Source: Uliginosibacterium flavum | GTDB taxonomy: Bacteria; Pseudomonadota; Gammaproteobacteria; Burkholderiales; Rhodocyclaceae | Length of the DNA: 64,000 nucleotides | Direction of reading: 5' to 3' | Assembly (NCBI RefSeq): GCF_040566545.1 | Contig: NZ_JBEWZI010000001.1 | Span: forward strand, 310,001 to 374,000 | In this document: positions 19,870 to 28,455 of the stretch, piece after piece | How positions within the stretch are numbered: the first letter of the stretch is position 1 | How the letters are laid out: every line of letters starts with the position of its first letter | Notes under the pieces: generated by a model | The model's database searches: none | Told to the model about the DNA's origin: nothing | What the model saw: the letters and a program-made list of their open reading frames with translations, nothing else | Position numbers and translations under genes: made by a program

Positions 19870-20535
19870 GTGGCACGCGACGTAACAAGTTTCTCTGGCC
19901 GGTTTCTGGCCTATCTGGATATGCTCTTTATCGATCACGGCTTCATCCGCGTGGTCTACAACAACCTGCACGCCCTGCCCGGCGGCCTGTACCGCTGCAG
20001 CCAGCCCAGCCCGGGCCAGATCCGCAAATACCAGCGCAAATATGGCATCAAGACCATCATCAATCTGCGCGGGGCGGACGACACGCGCCGCTATGCGCTG
20101 GAAGCCGAGGAATGCCGCCGTCTGGGCATTACCCTGATCGATTTCAAAGGCATCCTCTCGCGTAGCGCGCCGGAAGTCGAATGGCTGCTCAAAGCGGAAA
20201 CCATGCTCGCCGAGGCGGCCTATCCCGCCCTGATCCACTGCAAGAGCGGTGCCGACCGGGCCGGTTTTGCGGCTGCGCTGTACCGCATGTTCCGCTTGGG
20301 CGAACCGGTACAAGACGCGATGCGCGAGCTGGCCTGGTACTACGGCCACCTCAAAGGATCGAAGACCGGCATCCTCGATTTTTTCTTCGAGGAATATCTG
20401 GCCGCCAACGCCAAATTCCCCATCGAATTCAAGACCTGGCTCACCACGGCCTACCATCGCGATCAACTCAAACAAGCCTTCCACACCCGTGGCTGGGCTG
20501 ATTTTCTGGTCGACAAAGTGCTGCACCGGGAGTAA
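19870..20535 (+). CDS. Dual-specificity/tyrosine phosphatase-like protein
   Basis: The 221-residue protein contains the cysteine-phosphatase P-loop HCKSGADRAG (CX5R) and an upstream YGIKTIINLRGADDTRRY segment with the general-acid region after it, as in the bacterial DSP-like family. The predicted reaction is hydrolysis of a phosphoester through a cysteinyl-phosphate. It lacks a signal peptide. The start is uncertain: I take GTG at 19870, while the ATG at 19921 (MLFIDHGFIRVVYNN) is also plausible. The residues after the P-loop (MFRLGEPVQDAMREL) match the helical cap seen in related proteins. Substrate unknown. Confidence 0.85.
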   Translation: MARDVTSFSGRFLAYLDMLFIDHGFIRVVYNNLHALPGGLYRCSQPSPGQIRKYQRKYGIKTIINLRGADDTRRYALEAEECRRLGITLIDFKGILSRSAPEVEWLLKAETMLAEAAYPALIHCKSGADRAGFAAALYRMFRLGEPVQDAMRELAWYYGHLKGSKTGILDFFFEEYLAANAKFPIEFKTWLTTAYHRDQLKQAFHTRGWADFLVDKVLHRE

Positions 20536-20662
20536 GTCACTACTGATCGCTATACCCTTCTGTACTGGCGCCCCGGCATTGCCGAAACTACTTCGTTTCA
20601 CTAGGCTTCACCGAGCGATTCGTTTGATCAGCTTTCGTAAAAACATCGCAAAGGAGGGCTTC

Positions 20663-21322
20663 ATGAAAAAAAATATTCTCTTTGCCGCAGTACTGACTCT
20701 CTGCAGCGGCACCGTCATGGCCGAAATCGGCGCTGGGGTTCAAATTGGCACGACGGGTGCCGGCGTTGACGCCGCGTATGCCTTCAATAATCTGATCACC
20801 GCCCGCGTTGGCTACTCTGGGTATAGCTACAACAAGACATCAAACTACAACGACGTCGACTACGACGGCAAACTCACGCTTTCAAACATTCGTACGCTCG
20901 CCGACCTGAGCCTGCCACTAGGGTTCCGGGCAACCGGTGGCCTGATTTTCCAAGGCAACAAAATCAATCTCACCGGAAAGCCTTCCGGTGGCACCTACAC
21001 CATCAACGGCACGACCTACCAAGCCAGCGACGTAGGTCAATTTGATGGCCAGATCAAATGGAAGAACAGCGCGGCGCCGTATCTGGGCCTTGGCTGGGGT
21101 TCGGTCAGCAGCACGGGGATCGGCTTCTACGCAGATATTGGCGCCATGTACCAAGGAAAATCCAAAACCACACTCAACCTCACATGCGGCACCGCACTCG
21201 ATGCATCTCAGTGCGCGCAGTTGAGGGCCGATGGCGAAGCAGAACGCATCAAGGTTCAAGACAAGGCCAGTAAATACCAGTGGTATCCGGTTATCAGCAT
21301 GGGGCTGAGCATCGGTTTCTAA
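20663..21322 (+). CDS. Small outer-membrane beta-barrel protein
   Basis: The 219-residue protein has a signal peptide (MKKNILFAAVLTLCSGTVMA) and alternating polar/aromatic strands (ITARVGYSGYSYNKTS, IGFYADIGAMYQGKS). It ends in phenylalanine (SMGLSIGF), the usual BAM insertion signal. AAGGAGGGCTTC precedes the ATG at 20663. Two cysteines (LTCGTALDASQC) may close a loop. It belongs to the broad OmpW/opacity-like class of small porin-fold proteins. No specific function can be claimed. Confidence 0.85.
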   Translation: MKKNILFAAVLTLCSGTVMAEIGAGVQIGTTGAGVDAAYAFNNLITARVGYSGYSYNKTSNYNDVDYDGKLTLSNIRTLADLSLPLGFRATGGLIFQGNKINLTGKPSGGTYTINGTTYQASDVGQFDGQIKWKNSAAPYLGLGWGSVSSTGIGFYADIGAMYQGKSKTTLNLTCGTALDASQCAQLRADGEAERIKVQDKASKYQWYPVISMGLSIGF

Positions 21323-21427
21323 TCGCAGCGGGGCGGCTTATCCAAGCCGGTCCCGCTTCTGCAGGATATGCGGTCCGCCACTGCTACAATGCAGCCCCCT
21401 TGCAGTGGTTAGCTTCAAACGCCGCGA

Positions 21428-23224
21428 ATGAAAGATTCCTTCCAGCTCTACCTCCGCCTGCTCGCCTACATCAAGCCTTACTGGCGCGTGTCGGCCCTGT
21501 CGATGCTGACCATGGCCGCCGTCGCCCTGCTCAATCCGCTGATGGGTCAGCAGATGAAGTTTCTGGTCGATGATGTGCTCATCGCCAAGGATCAGGACGC
21601 CCTGCTGCGCGTCATGCTCATGCTGATCGGCATCGTAGTCTGCAAGAGTCTGGCCGAATATGCCTCCAGCGTTGCCAGCCAGTGGGTCGCCAACAAAGCG
21701 GTTGAAGACCTGCGCCGCTTCGTCTTCGAGCATCACATGCGCCTGCCCTTCTCCAGCGTGCAGGCACAAACCTCGGGACGCATGCTCTCGCGCGTCACCT
21801 ACGATATCCCGCAAGTGGGCACCGCCCTGTCCAACGCCTGGATCATCGTCATCCAGGACACCCTGACCGTACTCGCGCTGCTCGGCTGGCTGTTGTACAA
21901 CGCCTGGCACCTGACCCTGATCATCATTGCCACCGGACCGGTGATCGCCTGGATCATCCGCAAGGCCAGCACCGGCATGCGCACCTCCAATCGCGCCCAG
22001 CAGACGACCATGGGCGAGATGACCAGCACGGTCGAGGAGCAGCTCGCCGGCCTGCGCGAAATCAAGATCTTCGGCACCCAGCAACATGAAGCGAACCGTT
22101 TCGCCGACATCGCCACGCGCCTGCGCAAGGAAACCATGCGCGTCGTGCGCATCTCCGCCGCCAACGTGCCGATGGTGCAGGTGCTGGCCTTCACGGCCGT
22201 AGCCGGCGTGCTGTACGCGGCAGGTCGTCTGGCCGCCAGCGGCCAACTCACCCCGGGTGATCTGATGGCCTATGTCACGGTCACCTCGCTGATCTTCGAG
22301 CCGATCCGGCGCCTGACCAACATCAACGCCACCATCCAGCGCGGCCTGGCCGGCGCGCAGAGCATCTTCGAGCTGCTCGACATGGAACCCGAAGTCGACA
22401 GCGGCACGCAGCAGATCGAACGCGCACGCGGCGAAATCCGTTTCGAGAACGTCAGCTTCGCCTACCCGGGCCAGGACACGCCGGCCGTCAACGACCTGTC
22501 ATTGACCATCGCCCCCGGCGAAACCGTCGCCTTCGTCGGCGCCTCGGGCAGTGGCAAGACCACGCTGATGGCGCTGGTCGCACGCTTCTTCGAAATCCAG
22601 TCAGGCCGCATCCTGATCGACGGCATCGCGGTGCAGGACATGCCGCTCACCACCCTGCGCAGCCAGCTCGCCCTGGTCGGCCAGCACGCCGCATTGTTCG
22701 ACGACAGCGTCGGCCACAACATCGCCTATGGCCGCCAGGGCGCCGACATGAGCGAGATCGAAACCGCGGCCAGCCAGGCCCACGCCATGGAGTTCATCAG
22801 CAAACTCAATCAGGGTTTCGACACGCGCATCGGCACCAACGGCAACCAGCTCTCCGGCGGCCAGCGCCAGCGCCTGGCGATTGCCCGCGCCTTCCTCAAG
22901 AACGCGCCGATTCTGCTGCTCGATGAAGCTACCTCGGCGCTGGATAACGAATCCGAACGCGTGGTGCGCGAGGCGCTGGTGGAATTGCGCCGCGACCGCA
23001 CCGTGCTGGTCGTCGCCCATCGCCTGACCACCATCCGCGATGCCAACCGCATCGTGGTGATGGAACGCGGGCGTATCGTCGAAATCGGCAATCACGAACA
23101 ACTCGTGAACGCCAACGGCGCCTACGCCCGCCTGCTCGCCAGCGGTGAAGACATCGTCGAAGACGCAGGTGCAGGTGCGGTCTCCGAGATGCAGATGTTC
23201 AACGAGACGGTGGCGCGGGGTTGA
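21428..23224 (+). CDS. msbA: Lipid A export ABC transporter MsbA
   Basis: The 598-residue half-transporter combines an N-terminal six-helix exporter domain (about 1-310) with a C-terminal ATPase. The ATPase has Walker A GASGSGKTTLMALVARF, signature LSGGQRQRLAIARAFL, Walker B ILLLDEATSALD and the H-loop VVAHRLTTI. It flips core lipid A across the inner membrane. Length and the FVDDVLIAKDQDALL region near the first helix fit MsbA. A related multidrug exporter remains possible because no lpxK neighbour is seen. A heptamer array begins five bases after the stop. Confidence 0.9.
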   Translation: MKDSFQLYLRLLAYIKPYWRVSALSMLTMAAVALLNPLMGQQMKFLVDDVLIAKDQDALLRVMLMLIGIVVCKSLAEYASSVASQWVANKAVEDLRRFVFEHHMRLPFSSVQAQTSGRMLSRVTYDIPQVGTALSNAWIIVIQDTLTVLALLGWLLYNAWHLTLIIIATGPVIAWIIRKASTGMRTSNRAQQTTMGEMTSTVEEQLAGLREIKIFGTQQHEANRFADIATRLRKETMRVVRISAANVPMVQVLAFTAVAGVLYAAGRLAASGQLTPGDLMAYVTVTSLIFEPIRRLTNINATIQRGLAGAQSIFELLDMEPEVDSGTQQIERARGEIRFENVSFAYPGQDTPAVNDLSLTIAPGETVAFVGASGSGKTTLMALVARFFEIQSGRILIDGIAVQDMPLTTLRSQLALVGQHAALFDDSVGHNIAYGRQGADMSEIETAASQAHAMEFISKLNQGFDTRIGTNGNQLSGGQRQRLAIARAFLKNAPILLLDEATSALDNESERVVREALVELRRDRTVLVVAHRLTTIRDANRIVVMERGRIVEIGNHEQLVNANGAYARLLASGEDIVEDAGAGAVSEMQMFNETVARG

Positions 23225-23229
23225 AAAAA

Positions 23230-23402
23230 GTGCTGAGTGCTGAGTGCTGAGTGCTGAGTGCTGAGTGCTGAGTGCGTAGGCACTGTGTGTTCGAGATCCG
23301 CGCCAGTCAAGCCTCTTCAGCACCCCTGCCCGAAGAGGCTTAGCGGGCGAGGCTCTGCAAGCATGCCCCACTCAGCACTCAATCCTCAGAACTCAGCACA
23401 TC
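23230..23402. repeat. GTGCTGA heptamer array with partner half, second copy
   Basis: Six GTGCTGA units (23230-23271) are followed by GTGCGTAGG. A dispersed-element copy (about 23291-23367) ends GGCTCTGCAAGCATGCC. CACTCAGCACTCAATCCTCA lies at 23369-23388. Its plan matches the 17068-17235 copy unit for unit. Confidence 0.9.
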
Positions 23403-23405
23403 TCT

Positions 23406-24200
23406 TTACTCCATCGCCTCAACCTTGATCCAGTATTCGCTCGTCTGCTCACTGCGCCCACTGCGGTAATCCACAATCCCGCTGCCCCGGTTATCGCTCT
23501 GCTGACTCACCCCGCCCAGCGGCATCCACTGCCCGAGCCGGCCGCGCACGGTGGTCGACAGGCGACTCCCTTCAATTGCCCCGCTTCCATTCATGCGCTG
23601 ATTCTGCGGCGCGATGGTCAGCACGACTTGATCACCGGCCAGTTGCGGACGCACCGAGAAACCTGAGCCCACATCCACATATTGCGTGCCGCGCGAAACG
23701 ACCGCGCCGCCGGGGCCGTACACCATCTGCGTCATCGGCAGCGGCACGGATTTGCCAAGGTAGATGTAAGCCTCGCCATCCTCCACGGTCTGGATCGTCT
23801 GCAGGGTCTGGCCGCTGCTTTGCGAATTACGCGAGTAGGCCTGCCCGCGCCCACTCACATCGATATCGCCATTGCGGATTACCACCCGGCCATCCGCGCC
23901 GATGCGCGTGTCCTCTTCCTGCGCCGAGCCGCCCTGGCGCACCGAGATCATCAGGCTGCGCGCACGCGTATCGATAGCCTCCAGCGCACGACGAATCTGC
24001 TCGATATTTTCCGGCGAGGCCCGCACGATGATCTTGCCACTCATGGCCGACATCGACCCGCCTGGCTCCAGCAAGGGCCGCAGCGTCGGCATCACCTGTT
24101 CGATCAAACGGTAACGCAAAGGGATGATTTCCATACGCTGCTGCGCCTGCACCAGCGGGGCCAGCAGGATGAGGACAAGGGCAAACAGAAGATTTCGCAT
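23406..24200 (-). CDS. Secretin N-domain-like exported protein
   Basis: The 264-residue exported protein has a signal peptide (MRNLLFALVLILLAPLVQAQ) and then a NolW/secretin_N-like ring domain: MEIIPLRYRLIEQVMPTLRPLLEPGGSMSAMSGKIIVRASPENIEQIRRALEAIDTRAR. The C-terminal half has beta-rich segments (EDGEAYIYLGKSVPLPMTQMVYG, GFSVRPQLAGDQVVLTIAPQNQ) that recall the start of a secretin core. The full gated barrel is missing, since a normal secretin is over 400 residues. It may be a periplasmic ring or pilotin-like accessory. I start at 24200, since the preceding frame carries no signal peptide. Confidence 0.8.
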   Translation of the reverse strand: MRNLLFALVLILLAPLVQAQQRMEIIPLRYRLIEQVMPTLRPLLEPGGSMSAMSGKIIVRASPENIEQIRRALEAIDTRARSLMISVRQGGSAQEEDTRIGADGRVVIRNGDIDVSGRGQAYSRNSQSSGQTLQTIQTVEDGEAYIYLGKSVPLPMTQMVYGPGGAVVSRGTQYVDVGSGFSVRPQLAGDQVVLTIAPQNQRMNGSGAIEGSRLSTTVRGRLGQWMPLGGVSQQSDNRGSGIVDYRSGRSEQTSEYWIKVEAME

Positions 24201-24344
24201 GAGGGCTCCAGTGCCAGAAAAGGCTTCTCCATTATCGACGCTCACCCGCGCTCGCGCCATGCACACGAAAGGCCGGGACGATCAGCGGAACCTCGACGCA
24301 TAATAGGAGTCTGGAAATATCGAGAACATAAAACAGGGCCCAGC

Positions 24345-25598
24345 ATGAATCACAGCATCGAACTCCTCGCCACCGCACTCTTTGCGCTGGCCATCGTGCA
24401 CACCTTCATCGCCCCACGCTTCGAGAAGCTCGCCCATGCTGGCGGCACGCATGCCGGCCTGTGGCATTTCATGGGCGAGATCGAAGCCGTGTTCGGCATC
24501 TGGGCCACCGTGCTGATCGTGGCCATGATTGCCTGGCTGGGCTCGAATCCAGCGATTGCGCATCTGGAGAGCCTCAACTTTACCGAGCCGATGTTCGTCT
24601 TCGCCATCATGGTCGTCGCCGCCTCAAGGCCGGTACTGGAGTTCTGCGGCAAACTGGTCGAATGGCACGCACGTGTCATTCCCCTGCCGCATTCGATGGC
24701 GCGCTATTTTGTCGTGCTCTCCGGCGTGCCCCTGCTCGGCTCCTTCATCACCGAGCCTGCCGCCATGACGCTCGCCGCCCTGCTGCTGCGCGAGCACTAC
24801 TACTCGCAGAAAGTCTCCACGCGTTTCAAATACGCCACCCTCGGCGTGCTCTTCGTGAACATATCGATTGGTGGCACCCTCACCAACTTCGCCGCGCCGC
24901 CCGTACTGATGGTCGCCGGCGCCTGGGAATGGACGTCCGGTTTCATGGCCAGCACCTTCGGCTGGAAAGCGACCATTGCAGTCATCATCAATGCCATCGC
25001 CCTGACCGCCGCATTCAGAAAGGATCTACAAGGGATCGCCCCGGAGAAGTCCGCCCCGCGCGGCTCTGCACCATGGCCCGTCGTAGCCGTCCATCTGGCC
25101 TGCCTTGCCGGCGTGGTGCTGTACAGCCATCACCCCATCGTATTCATGGCCCTCTTCCTGCTCTTTCTCGGTTTCGCTGACGCGTACGAGCACTATCAGG
25201 ACCGCCTGATCCTGCGCGAAGGCCTGATGGTCGCCCTCTTCCTCGCCGGCCTCGTCGTCCTCGGCTCCTTCCAGAAATGGTGGCTGCAGCCCATCCTGTC
25301 CAGCATGAACGACCTCGTCCTGTTCTTCGGTGCGCTAGGTCTCACCGCCTTCACCGACAACGCGGCCCTCACCTACCTCGGTTCACTGGTCGAAGGCAGC
25401 TCGGACGGCTTCCGCTACGCGCTGGTCGCCGGCGCAGTGACTGGCGGCGGCCTCACCGTCATCGCCAACGCCCCCAACCCCGCCGGCTTCGCCGTGCTGC
25501 GTGAATGCTTCGACGATGGCGCCATCAGCCCGCTCGGCTTGCTGGCGGCAGCGGCCCTGCCGACGGCGGTGGCGGCTGGGGCGTTTCTGGTTTTGTGA
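24345..25598 (+). CDS. Putative Na+/H+ antiporter (PF07399-type)
   Basis: The 417-residue integral membrane protein has about ten hydrophobic segments. Recognisable blocks include GEIEAVFGIWATVLIVAMIAW, SRPVLEFCGKLVEW, GVPLLGSFITEPAAMTLAALLL, GVLFVNISIGGTLTNFAAPPVL and FTDNAALTYLGSLVEG. These match the putative sodium/proton antiporter family related to the ion-transporter superfamily. Paired TEPAAMT and TDNAALT motifs in the two halves suggest the inverted-repeat ion site. The start at 24345 follows CAGGGCCCAGC, a modest ribosome site. The gene is divergent from the secretin-N gene. Confidence 0.85.
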   Translation: MNHSIELLATALFALAIVHTFIAPRFEKLAHAGGTHAGLWHFMGEIEAVFGIWATVLIVAMIAWLGSNPAIAHLESLNFTEPMFVFAIMVVAASRPVLEFCGKLVEWHARVIPLPHSMARYFVVLSGVPLLGSFITEPAAMTLAALLLREHYYSQKVSTRFKYATLGVLFVNISIGGTLTNFAAPPVLMVAGAWEWTSGFMASTFGWKATIAVIINAIALTAAFRKDLQGIAPEKSAPRGSAPWPVVAVHLACLAGVVLYSHHPIVFMALFLLFLGFADAYEHYQDRLILREGLMVALFLAGLVVLGSFQKWWLQPILSSMNDLVLFFGALGLTAFTDNAALTYLGSLVEGSSDGFRYALVAGAVTGGGLTVIANAPNPAGFAVLRECFDDGAISPLGLLAAAALPTAVAAGAFLVL

Positions 25599-25607
25599 GT
25601 TTTGGAG

Positions 25608-25643
25608 CTAGGGTGGGTTCGGAGCGCCGCGACAACCCACCGC
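25608..25643. repeat. GTAGGGTGGGTT-type half element
   Basis: CTAGGGTGGGTTCGGAGCGC is followed by CGACAACCCACCG, the same unit as at 19666 and in the larger element at 28254. Confidence 0.75.
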
Positions 25644-25766
25644 CCACGTCCAACGATTTACCGCGCGGGTCAATAACCCGCCCTGCGAGGCTGCGCAAGA
25701 GTCTGGCGGCCTGCCGAAACCAAACCAATCCGTGCTGAGAAAAACCTCAGCCTGATCGGCGGGAAG

Positions 25767-25800
25767 AAATGGAAAAGGCCCTCGCGGGCCTTTTCCATTT
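25767..25800. terminator. Bidirectional terminator
   Basis: A 15-bp perfect stem (AAATGGAAAAGGCCC / GGGCCTTTTCCATTT) with a TCGC loop separates the antiporter and pectate lyase genes, which converge on it. Confidence 0.85.
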
Positions 25801-25818
25801 CCAGGTACCACCGGAAAA

Positions 25819-27288
25819 TTACTTGAAGCCGGTGATGTCCGTCACGCTGACATTGCAGGTCGCGGTATTGAAGAACAGGCCCAGCTCGCTGGCGCTGCCG
25901 CTGCCTTTTTCCACACCGTTGTATTCCATGCAGATTTCACCGCCACTGTCCGGCGCCGCCCAGTTGTAGATACGCATGTTGCGGATCGTGGCCTTGTCAC
26001 CGTAATTGCGATTGACGCCCACCACCACGCCGATGGAGCCATTGCTTTGCACGTTGTTGATATTCACATAGCGCGGGCCGCCATTGCCGGTGCAATCGCC
26101 ACAGGAACGATACAGCTTGCCGATGCGGCCGTAGAGCTGGAAGTTCTCGATATTGAAAGTGCTGCCGTTCTTGGCATTGTGCTGGAACACCTTGTCATCC
26201 GCAGCATTCGCCGAACCGCCGGAAACGGTCAGCGACAGGCCGCCATCCTTGAGCGTCGCCGCGTCTTCGCAGACATCTTCCCACACGGTATTTTCAATGC
26301 GGCAATGACCGGCCGTACAGTGAATACCGTCGGCAGCGTTCTTGTTGATGCGCAGATTGCGGATCGTCGAATTACGCAGGGTGAATACCGGCTGCTGAGT
26401 TTCGCTGCCGCCCGCGCAGGTCGTGCCGACAGTGATGCCACCACAATCCACGACGCTATCGACCAGCACATTGCCCGGTGCGCAGGCTTGCGCATTGCTC
26501 GCCACGGCATAGGTCAGGAACTCCAGGATATTCGGCTTGCCCGCCTGCACTGCGGCAAACAGCACGCGCACGGCCGAGGCCTGGGTCAGCGCGAAATCAT
26601 GGGATTTATTGGCGCGAATCGTCGTGCCGGTGGACACCGTGCTCCACACACCGCTCTTCAACACCTGGATTTCGTGGCTGCTCACCCCTTCGCCCGCTTC
26701 GCTCAGAACGACGCGACCCAAGGTAACGGGTGAGGCAAAGCTCACCTGCAGCCAGTTGCCGGCAGTGTTTGTCCCAGCGACCCACTTGGTCGTGAAATTG
26801 GCATCGACTGCCTGCGCAGCCGTCTGGGTCGTGCTGGCCTGACTGCTGGCCGAGGCTACGCCGGAAGCAGCAATATTGGTCAGGATATATCCGACACCAC
26901 TACCAGAAGACGAAGATGAACTTGATGAAGAACTCGAGCTGCTCGACGAGGAGCTGGAGCTGGAGCTGCTCGAAGAAGAACTCGAACTGCTGGAGGACGA
27001 GCTGCTGGAAGAGCTTGATGAACTTGAGCTACCCGAGGGAATCGAGCACTCATTCACGCCACCGGCGGTGCGACCACCGAAAGTGGCCTCGTTACACACA
27101 AAACTGCCAATGAGCTGCTTGTAGAAGAACTTGTCGGCGCGGCCAAAGGCCACATTTTTGGATGTCGCCACCGAACAGGTCTTGCCTTCGGTACACAGGG
27201 TTACATAACCTGTCGGGCGATTGGCGGCCGAAGCCTGCCCCGCCAATGCTGCGGCCAACAGGCCGAGCACCACATGCTGAATTTTCAT
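25819..27288 (-). CDS. Secreted modular pectate lyase, family PL3, with polyserine linker
   Basis: The 489-residue protein is modular. Residues 1-22 are a signal peptide. Residues 23-85 form a small cysteine-containing domain (VTLCTEGKTCSVATSKNVAFG). Residues 87-128 are 42 consecutive serines. About 135-265 is an F5/8 type C (discoidin-like) carbohydrate-binding domain (GVASASSQASTTQTAAQAVD). About 268-489 is a PL3 pectate lyase with DGIHCTAGHCRIENTVWEDVCEDAATLKDGG and DDKVFQHNAKNGSTFNIENFQLYGRIGKLYRSCGDC. PL3 enzymes cleave polygalacturonate by beta-elimination, usually with calcium. The design resembles polyserine-linked plant cell wall degraders. No other pectin genes are adjacent. Confidence 0.9.
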   Translation of the reverse strand: MKIQHVVLGLLAAALAGQASAANRPTGYVTLCTEGKTCSVATSKNVAFGRADKFFYKQLIGSFVCNEATFGGRTAGGVNECSIPSGSSSSSSSSSSSSSSSSSSSSSSSSSSSSSSSSSSSSSSSSSSGSGVGYILTNIAASGVASASSQASTTQTAAQAVDANFTTKWVAGTNTAGNWLQVSFASPVTLGRVVLSEAGEGVSSHEIQVLKSGVWSTVSTGTTIRANKSHDFALTQASAVRVLFAAVQAGKPNILEFLTYAVASNAQACAPGNVLVDSVVDCGGITVGTTCAGGSETQQPVFTLRNSTIRNLRINKNAADGIHCTAGHCRIENTVWEDVCEDAATLKDGGLSLTVSGGSANAADDKVFQHNAKNGSTFNIENFQLYGRIGKLYRSCGDCTGNGGPRYVNINNVQSNGSIGVVVGVNRNYGDKATIRNMRIYNWAAPDSGGEICMEYNGVEKGSGSASELGLFFNTATCNVSVTDITGFK

Positions 27289-27814
27289 CTTTTGTCTCCT
27301 GGCTTATGCATGGCTTGGCGCCATGCGTTTATGTTTCCTGAATGCCAGAACGACACAAAAACCGTGATGAATTTCACGATTATTCGCCCCCCGGCTTGCT
27401 AAAGCTAGCAGAGGGACGATGAATTACAAGGCGGAAAGCGCCTCGATGGCCAGACGGACAGATCAACGGAAAAATCAGCCAGATCAGGCAACTGCCCGCA
27501 CAGCCGCGCGGGGCGGACCTGTACAGACAGGCATGCTGAAGAAGACCGCCCCATGCGAATCTTCAGGCTCCTGCACTACATACTCACTGGAATGCCCCCA
27601 TTCGGGTGCTGATGAACGCTGTGCTGTTTTGGCATGAGCATTCGGCTGGAAATGCCGAGTATTGCTATCGGCCCACTTACGATCTTGAGTGGCTCAGGAC
27701 GACCCAAAGGCGACGGTCAGACTTTGGGAAAGCGGCCGCTCGAACGAGGAAGCTCAGCCGACCGCATAAAGCGTAGTTTTTTGACGCTCGGCGGGAGCGG
27801 ATTGTTGGGCCGGG
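27289..27814. other. Long intergenic gap upstream of the pectate lyase
   Basis: No convincing gene in 526 bp. About 27519-27570 holds a short variant of the dispersed element (GACCTGTACAGACAGGCATG and GAAGAAGACCGC...AATCTTCAGG). The stretch 27640-27780 looks like decayed sequence (TGAGTGGCTCAGGACGACCC, GGGAAAGCGGCCGC), but I cannot name its origin. Confidence 0.4.
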
Positions 27815-28183
27815 CTATTTTTTCTTGGAACACACGAATTTCACGAGGTCGGATTTGCTGGAGCCCGGAACCAGATGTACCCACTTAGAATTTTTTCGCA
27901 GCGTAAGCTCTGGCGGCGGCGTCATTTGTTTTCCATCCGCTTCGCCTCCAGCAAGCTCAAAGAATTGCTTTGATTTGCAATTTACTTTGAGCTCTGTGAA
28001 GTCCGTATAAGCAGCACCCTTGCCGACTCGGTTGCTCAGCACTTTGAACATTTCAGCGCCGATGGTCTCTTGCTTCAGTATGTAGTACGCGCCGCTGTCG
28101 CCGGATGATGGCGCACGGTACATCTCTGCACCAAAGCAAGCTAATGGAAAAAATAGAGAGACGATAGCTACGTGTATTTTCAT
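27815..28183 (-). CDS. Hypothetical exported protein, 122 aa
   Basis: A short signal peptide (MKIHVAIVSLFFPLACFGA) is followed by about 100 residues with no family I recognise. The mature part begins EMYRAPSSGDSGAYYILKQE and ends KSDLVKFVCSKKK. It has a cysteine pair (VNCKSKQFFELAGG and KFVCSKK). The cysteine in the signal region (PLACFGA) is not a clean lipobox. I start at 28183. The frame continues upstream only through the 28254 repeat. Its base composition is lower in GC than the flanking genes, consistent with a small acquired gene. Confidence 0.65.
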   Translation of the reverse strand: MKIHVAIVSLFFPLACFGAEMYRAPSSGDSGAYYILKQETIGAEMFKVLSNRVGKGAAYTDFTELKVNCKSKQFFELAGGEADGKQMTPPPELTLRKNSKWVHLVPGSSKSDLVKFVCSKKK

Positions 28184-28253
28184 AGAGGATTCTCTTTTTA
28201 TCTGGGTACAACGTTTGAGCTGATGGGCTGCGCAACGCGTAAGGTGGGTGAAA

Positions 28254-28332
28254 GTAGGGTGGGTTCGCGAAGCAACCCACCATGAGCCAATGCACGACGG
28301 TGGGTTGTCGCTGCGCTCCGAACCCACCCTAC
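28254..28332. repeat. GTAGGGTGGGTT palindromic element, complete copy
   Basis: GTAGGGTGGGTTCGCGAAGC is answered by TCCGAACCCACCCTAC at the right end. Nested AACCCACCATG and ACGGTGGGTTGTCG form the internal pairing. Confidence 0.85.
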
Positions 28333-28455
28333 AAATACCCGCTTTCGGCTTATGGAACGAGCGTCCGCTCTCACCCGAATACAGCCGCCCATCACAACAA
28401 TCAAGCCGTCATCACACCCACAGCACCGCAATCGATACGCACCAGATTACGACGC

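Noticed and set aside
23230..23402. Small coding frames across the heptamer repeats
   Set aside because: They consist of repeating serine, threonine and alanine codons from the heptamer and change between copies.
26876..27124. Glu/Leu-rich small protein on the plus strand
   Set aside because: It is the reverse complement of the polyserine linker of the pectate lyase, where serine codons read backwards give Glu and Leu.
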